From JBAZAX01 sp964568625 (lineage in GTDB: Bacteria; Babelota; Babeliae; Babelales; RVW-14): a stretch of DNA of 36,161 nucleotides. This document shows, piece after piece, positions 25,612 to 32,923 of the stretch. The notes under the pieces are model-generated. The model was given only the letters and a program-made list of their open reading frames with translations, did no database searches and had not been told where the DNA came from. Position 1 is the stretch's first letter. The number at the start of each line of letters is the position of its first letter. The position numbers and the translations under genes are program-made. The DNA is taken from contig CAZMQG010000017.1 of NCBI GenBank assembly GCA_964568625.1, forward strand, positions 1-36,161. The letters run 5' to 3'.

Positions 25612-26394
25612 ATGAAGATTAAACAACTGACTGTATTGCTTTTGGCTGTTTCGATGATAGCTGTTCAATCGACTAGAGCTATGATAGAAGAGGAGTCGGT
25701 TACTGTTGAAACTACAAAAAAAGGCTTTGATCAACCACAGTGTGATGCCTCAGGTAAACCAATTCGAACTGCAGCTAAAAAGCAACGTAAGGATAAAGTG
25801 AAAGACGTAAAAGCAAAGGCGGGAGCATCAAAGAAGAAAGTTACAAAAGCTAAAAAAACAAGAGGCAAAAAAGTAACAAAAGATCAAAAGCTTAAAAAAG
25901 CGAAAAAGAATGCTACAGTTGCTAAGCTTGGAAAGTTTAATAGAAGAGGCGAGATTAAATCATTTACCACAGCAGCAAATAATATTATCGAATTTATGAA
26001 TGAAAATGCAGGTAAAGCAACCGCTAGCCAGAAAGCAGAGCTTTTTACAATGATTGCTCGTTTTAATTGGATTACCGGTCGTAAGGGGTTTGATACTTCT
26101 GCTCACTATACTCAAACTATAAATCTTTTAAAAGCGGCAAGTGAGCATTCTGATCTGTTTGGTACTGTAAAAAATAAGTTTATTACTAAGTGGTTATCTG
26201 CAAAACAAGAGCAACTTAATAAGCCTAGCAAGGTCAAAACAGAAAAAGCCGTAAAGAAAGTTAAAGCCAAAGAAAAAACTAAGTTGCCTAAAAAAGTAAA
26301 GAAGGGTGACGTAAAAAAATCAGCTGCTGGAAGAAGTGCCAAAGCCAGTCGCGCTGAAATGCAAAAAAAGGGTGAGCGTCCAGTTTTTGAATAA
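25612..26394 (+). CDS. Exported lysine-rich, histone-H1-like protein
   Basis: 260 aa; GGAGATCTTT precedes ATG 25612. Residues 1-23 are a signal peptide ending TRA before a Met. Residues about 45-105 are strongly basic, with Lys/Ala repeats such as KAGASKKKVTKAKKTRGKK. Residues about 110-200 form a non-repetitive helical domain (SFTTAANNIIEFMNENAG, AELFTMIARFNWITGRKGF). A second basic tail (AVKKVKAKEKTKLPKKVKK) covers about 210-250. Basic tails flanking a small helical core recall H1-type or HMG-like nucleic-acid binders, but the export signal argues for a role outside the cytoplasm: binding DNA, RNA or acidic polymers, or a host target. No named domain is recognised. Confidence 0.7.
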   Translation: MKIKQLTVLLLAVSMIAVQSTRAMIEEESVTVETTKKGFDQPQCDASGKPIRTAAKKQRKDKVKDVKAKAGASKKKVTKAKKTRGKKVTKDQKLKKAKKNATVAKLGKFNRRGEIKSFTTAANNIIEFMNENAGKATASQKAELFTMIARFNWITGRKGFDTSAHYTQTINLLKAASEHSDLFGTVKNKFITKWLSAKQEQLNKPSKVKTEKAVKKVKAKEKTKLPKKVKKGDVKKSAAGRSAKASRAEMQKKGERPVFE

Positions 26395-26419
26395 ATATTA
26401 TATTTATTTTTAATTAATA

Positions 26420-26450
26420 AAAAAGGGCTCAAATATTGAGCCCTTTTTTA
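26420..26450 (+). terminator. Terminator of the Lys-rich exported gene
   Basis: AAAAGGGCTCAA and TTGAGCCCTTTT form a 12-bp stem with a three-base loop, followed by TTTTATTTTATTTG. It begins about 25 bases after the stop codon. Confidence 0.92.
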
Positions 26451-26497
26451 TTTTATTTGTTTTTAGTTTTTATTTTAAATCTCTTATATTTGTCCAT

Positions 26498-26919
26498 TTA
26501 ACGTGAATTCGATAGCTTTAAAATTAAAATGGCAATTAATTGAACCGCGTTTTGTATTGTTGTAATATATAGAGCCATTTTTTGCCGTTGATTCAGGTAG
26601 ACAAGCGCTATTTCACGATAGCTTACCGTCGGATTTGTTTGGAGTAATCGTTTGGGAGTACTGGGCTTGGCTGAATCGGGTATGGTAATACAATTTTTCA
26701 ACAGGCTTACGTCGCACTGTTGCCATAGCGTTGCTTCCCCCTACGTTTTACATGGTTACGAATAAGTAGGTCTTTGCTATGGTGTGCGAATTTGCACTTC
26801 GCTATTACTTCTTTTGGGTAGTTTCGAAGGACAGCCCGGCGGACAGACAGGATCAGCGCAATTAAGTATATATGCTTCTGACTATGCTTCGAGATGGTTG
26901 CTGGGTTTGCAATCAGCAC
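26498..26919 (-). pseudogene. Possible decayed transposase fragment
   Basis: No intact gene is seen in 26460-27040. On the minus strand one frame (from 26919) gives VIAKCKF.HHSKDLLIRN followed by KRRGKQRY, like the zinc-ribbon start of IS1-type transposases (C..C-H.......GKQRY.C), then stops. A frame shift at about 26720 continues as QQCDVSLLKNC and runs open to 26498 without a recognisable catalytic domain. The base composition is less AT-rich than the neighbours. The similarity is short and could be chance. Confidence 0.25.
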
Positions 26920-26964
26920 TAAATGTTCTGCCGTCTAGAAGGTCTGCTCTGCGTTTTGTCGAGG

Positions 26965-26995
26965 AGGTGAATCATCAATGCTAGGTGATTCGCCT
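26965..26995. other. Isolated hairpin in the gene-poor stretch
   Basis: AGGTGAATCA (26965-26974) pairs with TGATTCGCCT (26986-26995), nine Watson-Crick pairs plus one G-T, with an 11-base loop. No T run follows on either side, so it does not look like a terminator. It could be the end of a mobile element or part of a small RNA. Confidence 0.4.
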
Positions 26996-27042
26996 ATGTT
27001 TAGAAGAGGCCTAATATTTAATTCTTGAACTTTACTTAAATT

Positions 27043-27087
27043 AAATGACAAGGCCCCAATACATTAAGTATTGGGGCCTTGTCATTT
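27043..27087 (-). terminator. Strong terminator of the first giant exported gene
   Basis: A perfect 20-bp stem (arms 27043-27062 and 27068-27087, core GGCCCCAATAC/GTATTGGGGCC) with loop ATTAA, 19 bases after the stop codon at 27106 on the minus strand. A degraded copy with the same core lies behind the neighbouring paralogue at 30083-30113. Confidence 0.93.
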
Positions 27088-27105
27088 TCAGTGCTAGATA
27101 TTTGT

Positions 27106-29898
27106 TTATTTAGTTGTAGTGCTTGCCGTCGTAGTTTCAGTTGGAGTGACCGTTTTTGCAGAAGTCTTTTTAGTTACTGCTTTCGTGGAAGTCTTTTTTG
27201 CTGCTTTTTTCTTAGCGGTAAGGCTTTTTTTTGCCGCTTTTTTGGATTTTGCAGTTGTCTTAGATGCTACGGTTGTTTTTTTGCCTTTGGTCAATTGTGT
27301 TTTTGATTTTGCTTTTTTAACGGTTGACTTAGCTTTAACGGTCTTTTTTGCAACAACTTTTGTGGCTACTTTACCGGTAGCTACAGCTTTAGTTCTTGTT
27401 GTTTTCACAGGTGTTACAACGACAGCCGTTTTATCAGCGGCTATTTTTATGCCTGATTCACCGAAATGATAGTTGTCATTTTCGCCATCAAGAGCGGCAT
27501 GAGAAACACCATTTGTTGCAATTCTTGAGAAACCTGTTGCCTGTTTTTCATCTTTACCTAAAACAGGGCTCCATTTTGTTTCACCTAAAACAAGTTTCCA
27601 GAGAGCAAAGTCTTTGTCTATTGCAAAGATAACGGTTTTTTCTATAGTTTCAGTTGTTGTTTTGGTAGTTTTAGATTTTGCAACTGTTTTAACAGAAGTG
27701 TTTGTAGATTTTTTTGTAGCATCAGTCTTTTCTACTTTATATTTGACTGTATCTGCTGCAGCAATATAGATAAATGGATTTGTTATTTCTGCAAGTTCTG
27801 TCCAGTCTTTTCCTGTCGTGTGTTTATATACTTTTCCATTTAATCCTAGGCCAAATATATTTGATTTTACCGTTGCAACAACCATTTCACCTTCATCAGA
27901 AATTTCTTCCCATTCTTTTTCTCCAAGCTTATACAGCTTGTTTTCTGTAGATTTTGCAACAATGGTTTTATCATTTCCGCATGAAATTTGTGTTAATTTT
28001 GGCTGGTTAGCCTTTTTTATTTCAGACCAAACTTTTTTAGTAAAATTAAACTCGAAAACTTTATTATCTGAGTTGATTACTAACATATTTCCATCTACGG
28101 AAATTGTTAGGCTTATTAACTGCCCAATTGGTTGTTTATTTGTATCATTTAAATTTTCAAATTCTTCCCAAGGGTTTTCGGACATTGAACTGTTGTTGAA
28201 TTCATAAAGTTTACCATCCATGCCTATTCCGAACTTAAGCATTTCACCGGACGTTGTACTTCCAACTGCTATTGCACTAAATTTACCGTCTTCAGCAAAC
28301 CATTTTGTAGGTAAATTTACAGGAATTTCTACAATAAATTTACCATAAATATAGTTTGGCTTGTTCTTAATATCTTCAACAACAAAATAAGTAGGAGTTT
28401 TATTTAATCCAACTATATGTTGTTGATGAGTACCAAATAGCTTATCTGAGATCCAAAGATATTCAGGATAATCTGTTTTATAATCTGGATTTCCTAGATT
28501 TGGATTATAACGTTCAAGTACCACGTTTTTATTGGCAATCCAATCTGATCCATCAGCTACGGGAGTTTTACCTTCATAAATTTTGACAAGCCAGCTATTA
28601 CCTATATTATTTTTATCTGTGTTATAACAGGTAATCTCGCGATGTTCGTTGTCAGGAGATTTAAATTGCTCATCCCAGCCATTTGTATCATTGACAACAT
28701 TTGTGTGAGTGTGAAGCCCTTTATTTGTTGATAAATGAATTAACATAATTCTGTCGCCACTTTTAACAACAGTATTGCGAATTTCGTTTAATTCTTTTGT
28801 TGGTGATGCGATCATCCACCAATCATTATCATCTTCGCCTGCCATACCGGTTACTTGCTGCTGGCCTGATGTACTTTTGCTTGTGTTAGCATCATAGTTT
28901 GTCGCATGAGAGTGCAGCGTTATTCCATTTTCAACTTTTTCCCCAGGGAAATATGTTAATCGTATAACATCACCATAATTAATTTTTGGGGCATTTTGGG
29001 AGTAATCAGCAGTATCGGGTTGATTTGGTGCAGTTTTGGCTAATTCTGTCTCTTTTAATAATGCTGCGAGCTTTTGTTTTAATGCCCATGCAGGGTGTTT
29101 GGTTATATCTGCAACGATTTTAAATTCTTTACCTTCTATTTTGTTAAAAATTTGTGTCTTTTCAGATCCATTGCCCTCCATATATTTTATCATTACAGAT
29201 CTAGGATCATTCATATGCTTAACGTTGGTAAAAAAACGTGCCGCTTTCATTCTAGCCATTGGAATTCCACTCCAATCTGAAACCCAATTGCCGGCAGGGA
29301 CAGTTAAAATGCATGGAATACCATTCGCATCTTTTGTAATTCGTTTTTCTAATTCACCCTTAATATCTCTGGATAAATCGCTTTCAAAGTTGCCGTCTTT
29401 GACGCCTTCTGTTCGAGCATATGTAATTTTCAAATAAGGGATGTCTCTTTCTAGTTGTGCGATTTGTGTTTTTATGGCATTTATATCTTTATCAAAATCT
29501 GTGTTAGGTTTTGGACTAATAATCATACGATTAGTTTGAGTGGCTTCCGTAGAGGAGACTGACAATGTTAAAGGATTTTTTTCTTGTACGGATACCGATT
29601 TAACTATTCCGTCAGCACCTTTGTATGAAACATTCAAAGTTTTTAGTTTTCCAAATGCTGGATCTCCAAAAATGTTGTTTTGCCAAGATCCATATTTGTC
29701 TACGCCCATATTTGCGCTTGATAAAGTAAATGTAGAGACGTTTGCAGGAATCTTAGACTGTAGTATTGCTGTTACATCCTTAGAGCTGCCCCCAGCACCA
29801 TAGGATGCGCTTATTATTTGAATGTTGCTTGACATAACTGATTGAAATGTGACAGCAGCCAAAAACAAAATAAGCGAATAAAATAAATTTTTTCTCAT
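27106..29898 (-). CDS. Giant exported protein: DUF3395-like, MIR, tectonin-like propeller, Lys/Thr tail (930 aa)
   Basis: ATG 29898 follows AAAGGAGATATT. Residues 1-23 are a signal peptide. Residues about 26-112 (IISASYGAGGSSKDVTAIL, FGDPAFGKLKTLNVSYKG) resemble DUF3395 of DnaJ-type eukaryotic proteins. Residues about 115-300 are unassigned. Residues about 307-445 contain a MIR-type beta-trefoil: GITLHSH, SGQQQVTG, DDNDWWMI, VKSGDRIMLIHLSTNKGLHT, EITCYN. Residues about 533-790 carry tectonin-like propeller blades (FGIGMDGKLYEFN, NKLYKLGEKEWEEIS, IFGLGLNGKVYKH). From about 800 the chain is Lys/Ala/Thr-rich, H1-like, ending ASTTTK. Only the C-terminal two thirds match the neighbouring gene at 30137-32707. 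A lectin-like or host-binding surface or secreted protein is likely; function is inference. Confidence 0.8.
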   Translation of the reverse strand: MRKNLFYSLILFLAAVTFQSVMSSNIQIISASYGAGGSSKDVTAILQSKIPANVSTFTLSSANMGVDKYGSWQNNIFGDPAFGKLKTLNVSYKGADGIVKSVSVQEKNPLTLSVSSTEATQTNRMIISPKPNTDFDKDINAIKTQIAQLERDIPYLKITYARTEGVKDGNFESDLSRDIKGELEKRITKDANGIPCILTVPAGNWVSDWSGIPMARMKAARFFTNVKHMNDPRSVMIKYMEGNGSEKTQIFNKIEGKEFKIVADITKHPAWALKQKLAALLKETELAKTAPNQPDTADYSQNAPKINYGDVIRLTYFPGEKVENGITLHSHATNYDANTSKSTSGQQQVTGMAGEDDNDWWMIASPTKELNEIRNTVVKSGDRIMLIHLSTNKGLHTHTNVVNDTNGWDEQFKSPDNEHREITCYNTDKNNIGNSWLVKIYEGKTPVADGSDWIANKNVVLERYNPNLGNPDYKTDYPEYLWISDKLFGTHQQHIVGLNKTPTYFVVEDIKNKPNYIYGKFIVEIPVNLPTKWFAEDGKFSAIAVGSTTSGEMLKFGIGMDGKLYEFNNSSMSENPWEEFENLNDTNKQPIGQLISLTISVDGNMLVINSDNKVFEFNFTKKVWSEIKKANQPKLTQISCGNDKTIVAKSTENKLYKLGEKEWEEISDEGEMVVATVKSNIFGLGLNGKVYKHTTGKDWTELAEITNPFIYIAAADTVKYKVEKTDATKKSTNTSVKTVAKSKTTKTTTETIEKTVIFAIDKDFALWKLVLGETKWSPVLGKDEKQATGFSRIATNGVSHAALDGENDNYHFGESGIKIAADKTAVVVTPVKTTRTKAVATGKVATKVVAKKTVKAKSTVKKAKSKTQLTKGKKTTVASKTTAKSKKAAKKSLTAKKKAAKKTSTKAVTKKTSAKTVTPTETTTASTTTK

Positions 29899-30030
29899 AA
29901 CAATATCTCCTTTGAACGTTTTGAACTAACAAACAACACACTGTTTATAATTGAGGAAAAACAATAAAATGCTTTTACGGTATCTCCTTTCATTTAAATA
30001 CAAATATTAAATAAATCTATTACGTTATGA

Positions 30031-30059
30031 TTTTAACTAAAATATTGTCTTATTTGCAA
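30031..30059 (-). promoter_or_regulatory. Promoter of the first giant exported gene
   Basis: On the minus strand TTGCAA (30054-30059), a 17-base spacer and TTAAAA (30031-30036). The same layout and surrounding bases recur upstream of the paralogue at 32812-32840, and both lie just past the preceding gene's terminator, which supports a real promoter. The leader would be about 125 bases. Confidence 0.6.
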
Positions 30060-30082
30060 GACTTTACATTAAACTAAATAAC

Positions 30083-30113
30083 AAGACCCCAATACATCGA
30101 GTATTGAGGTCTT
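30083..30113 (-). terminator. Terminator of the second giant exported gene
   Basis: AAGACCCCAATAC and GTATTGAGGTCTT pair with one C-A mismatch around loop ATCGA. The sequence is a diverged copy of the terminator at 27043-27087, so the duplication included the terminator. Confidence 0.75.
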
Positions 30114-30136
30114 TGGATATCAGTTTTGATATTTTG

Positions 30137-32707
30137 TTATTTAGTTGTTTTTGTGGTTGCTGTCGAAGTTTCAGCTGGAGTGACCGTTTTTGCAGAAGTT
30201 TTTTTAGCTGAGGTTTTAGCTGAAGTCTTTTTTACGGCTTTTTTCTTTGCTGCAAGAGTCTTTTTTGCAGATTTTTTAGATTTTGCAGTTGTTTTTTTGC
30301 TTGTGGTCAGTTTGGTTTTAGATTTTGCTTTTTTAACTGTTGATTTAGTTTTTACAGTCTTTTTTGTAACAACCTTTGAAGCTACTTTACCTGTTTCTAT
30401 AGCTTTAGTTCTTGTTGTTTTTACGGGTGTTACAACGACAGTTGTTTTATCGGAGGCTATTTTTATGCCTGATTCACCGAAATGATAATTGTCATTTTCG
30501 CCGTCAAGAGCTGCATGAGAAACGCCATTTGTTGTAATTCTTGAGAAACCAGTTGCCTGTTTTCCATCTTTACCTAAAATTGGGGTCCATTTAGTTTCCC
30601 CGACTTCAAGTTTCCAGAATGCGAAGTTTTTATCTATTCCAAAAATAACAGTTTTTTCTACGGTGTCAGTTGTTTTAGAGGTCGTAGTTGTTTTAGTTGT
30701 AGTTTTTGTGGAGTTTTTCTTTGTTGTATCCGTTGTTTTTACATTTTGTTCTACAGTATCTGCTGCGGCAATGTAGATGAATGGCGTTTCTTCTGTTGCT
30801 AGTTCTTTCCAATCTTCATCTGTTATGTGTTTATACACTTTTCCGTTTAACCCTAGTCCAAATATATTTGATTTTACGGTTGCAACAACCATTTCACCTT
30901 CATCAGAAATTTCTTCCCATTCTTTTTCTCCAAGCTTATACAGCTTGTTTTCTGCAGATTTTGCAACAATGGTTTTATCATTTCCGCATGAGATTTGTAT
31001 TAATTTTGGTTGATTAGATCTTTTTATTTCAGACCAAACTTTTTTGGTAAAATCAAATTTAAAAATTTTATTGTCTGAGTTGATTACTAACATGTTTCCG
31101 TCTACGGAAATTGTTAAGTTTATTAATTTCCCAATTGACTGTTTTGCAGTGTCATTTAAAGATTCAAACTTTTCCCATGGGTTGTTCGACATGGAATCGT
31201 TGTTAAATATATAAAGATTACCATCCATATCTATTCCATATTTAAGAATTTCACCTTTGCTTGTGCTTCCAACAGCAATAATGCTAAATTTACCATCCTC
31301 AGCAAACCATTTCGAAGGAAGATTTACAGGAACGTCTACAACAAATTTGCCATAAATATAGTTAGGTTTGTTTTTGATATCTTCAACTACGAAATATGTA
31401 GGAATTTTATTTAAACCAACAATGTGTTGCATATCTTGAGGGCCACTTACAGAAAATGTTTTATCGGAAATCCAAAGATATTCTGCATAATTTGTTTTGT
31501 AATCGGGATTTCCTAAATTTGGATTATAGCGTTCAAGGACTACATTTTTATTTGCGGTCCAATTTGATCCATCGGCGGCTGGGGCTTTTCCCTCATAAAC
31601 CTTTACAATCCAAATATTACCTATATTTTTTTTGTCTAAATTATAACAGGTAATTTCACGATGTTCATTGTCAGGCGCTTTAAATTTATTGTCCCAGTCA
31701 TTAGTATCATTGACTACGTTAGTATGAGTGTGAAGACTTTTTTTTGTAGTCAGGTGTATCAGTGCAATTTTATCACCACTTTTTACAATACCTGTTTTAT
31801 TTTCTGGAGATGCAACTAGCCACCAATCATTATTGTCTTCTCCTGTGTAACCTGTTACTTGTTGTTGGCCTGACGTACTTTTGCTTGTATTGGTGTTATA
31901 ATTTATTCTATGCGAATGGAGTGTTATTCCATTCTCGATTTTTTCATCAGGATAAGTTGTTAATCTAACAACATCTCCATAACTTATATTTGGAGTTATT
32001 TTTGCGTCTTCGCTTACGGTAGGGTTTTCCTTTGTTGGCATTATTGGAGAGCTCACAAGTCTCAAATACCACATATTTGACGTATTATTACTTATAGTTC
32101 CTACAGCGCTCGGTATTACATTCAAGATGCTTCCGCCATTACTTACAAAGGCAACTTTTTGGTCATAACTAATTTCTGTTTTAATTGTAGGGATAGCTGG
32201 AATTGATATCCCATTTACATTTAGGCCTTTCCCATCACCGTTTCCGCCCATGCCTTTGTACAGAACATATGTGTATTGTTCAGGGTAACGTACGGCTCTA
32301 AAAGTGTTAAGAATTAAATCGATATTGGCTGGATTGTTTAATGTAACATCAACAGGAGTCCAAAATTCACCTGATCCATAATCACCTGTAGCCATTATAA
32401 GTGGAGCCCCTGCTCCTGTAAGGTATTTGCCAGTAGCTTTGTTCATTAATTTGGGAAAAGTGCCGGATTTTATCTCATTTCCATCTTCATTCGCTCGTTG
32501 TAAAATCCATTCAACGTTTCCTACATTGCCCAATGTAGCTTTTCCAGCTCCATCATCAGCCAAGAAATTTCCAGGTTTTGCTACGCTTTCGATTTTAACA
32601 ATGTCTCCTACGTGAGGAACTTGGCTTACAATTTTTGTAGCAAAAATAGCAGCAATGCAAACTGAGATAGCTATCTTACCTAGGTTATTGAATAAATTTT
32701 TTATCAT
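30137..32707 (-). CDS. Giant exported protein: trefoil-like, MIR, tectonin-like propeller, Lys/Thr tail (856 aa)
   Basis: ATG 32707 follows GAAGGAGATATAATT. A hydrophobic signal segment covers about residues 8-29. Residues about 32-220 are a different N-terminal region from its paralogue, with beta-trefoil-like pieces (GDIVKIESVAKPGNFL, FPKLMNKATGKYLTGAG). Residues about 243-372 form a MIR domain (GITLHSH, SGQQQVTG, NNDWWLV, GDKIALIHLTTKKSLHT). From there to the end it is nearly the same as the 930-aa protein: tectonin-like blades, then an H1-like Lys/Ala/Thr tail ending TKTTK. At least one stretch of 76 bases is identical in the two genes. It has its own promoter and terminator. It probably binds sugars or host surfaces; not proven. 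Confidence 0.8.
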   Translation of the reverse strand: MIKNLFNNLGKIAISVCIAAIFATKIVSQVPHVGDIVKIESVAKPGNFLADDGAGKATLGNVGNVEWILQRANEDGNEIKSGTFPKLMNKATGKYLTGAGAPLIMATGDYGSGEFWTPVDVTLNNPANIDLILNTFRAVRYPEQYTYVLYKGMGGNGDGKGLNVNGISIPAIPTIKTEISYDQKVAFVSNGGSILNVIPSAVGTISNNTSNMWYLRLVSSPIMPTKENPTVSEDAKITPNISYGDVVRLTTYPDEKIENGITLHSHRINYNTNTSKSTSGQQQVTGYTGEDNNDWWLVASPENKTGIVKSGDKIALIHLTTKKSLHTHTNVVNDTNDWDNKFKAPDNEHREITCYNLDKKNIGNIWIVKVYEGKAPAADGSNWTANKNVVLERYNPNLGNPDYKTNYAEYLWISDKTFSVSGPQDMQHIVGLNKIPTYFVVEDIKNKPNYIYGKFVVDVPVNLPSKWFAEDGKFSIIAVGSTSKGEILKYGIDMDGNLYIFNNDSMSNNPWEKFESLNDTAKQSIGKLINLTISVDGNMLVINSDNKIFKFDFTKKVWSEIKRSNQPKLIQISCGNDKTIVAKSAENKLYKLGEKEWEEISDEGEMVVATVKSNIFGLGLNGKVYKHITDEDWKELATEETPFIYIAAADTVEQNVKTTDTTKKNSTKTTTKTTTTSKTTDTVEKTVIFGIDKNFAFWKLEVGETKWTPILGKDGKQATGFSRITTNGVSHAALDGENDNYHFGESGIKIASDKTTVVVTPVKTTRTKAIETGKVASKVVTKKTVKTKSTVKKAKSKTKLTTSKKTTAKSKKSAKKTLAAKKKAVKKTSAKTSAKKTSAKTVTPAETSTATTKTTK

Positions 32708-32811
32708 AATTATATCTCCTTCAAAAATTTCGAAATAAAAACATGATTTATAAATATATTAGGGTCCTTTCATGAAAATATATGAAACATATACCTTTCT
32801 TCTCTTAAAAA

Positions 32812-32840
32812 TTATTAACAAAATATTATTTTATTTGCAA
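32812..32840 (-). promoter_or_regulatory. Promoter of the second giant exported gene
   Basis: TTGCAA (32835-32840), 17-base spacer, TAATAA (32812-32817), all on the minus strand. The TTGCAAATAA...AATATTTT core is shared with the promoter at 30031-30059. It follows the terminator at 32862-32897, so the gene is a separate transcription unit with a leader of about 100 bases. Confidence 0.6.
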
Positions 32841-32861
32841 CTCGTTAAATTAAACAAATAG

Positions 32862-32897
32862 AAAAGGCCCCAAAGCAGTTTTGTTCTGGGGCCTTTT
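32862..32897 (-). terminator. Terminator of the third giant exported gene
   Basis: AAAAGGCCCCA and TGGGGCCTTTT form an 11-bp stem with a 14-base loop, followed on the minus strand by CTATTTGTTT. It lies about 27 bases after the stop at 32924. Confidence 0.9.
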
Positions 32898-32923
32898 AAG
32901 ATTAACGTGTTATTTTAGTATGT

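Noticed and set aside
26580..27000. tmRNA, RNase P RNA or SRP RNA in the gene-poor stretch
   Set aside because: I looked for the tag-peptide and tRNA-like end of tmRNA, the conserved RNase P blocks and the SRP GGAAGG/AGCAGCC loop on both strands and found none.
27079..27469. Plus-strand frames rich in Phe/Val/Ala opposite the Lys-rich tails
   Set aside because: They are complements of the low-complexity AAA/GCT/ACA codons of the real minus-strand genes and have no ribosome site.
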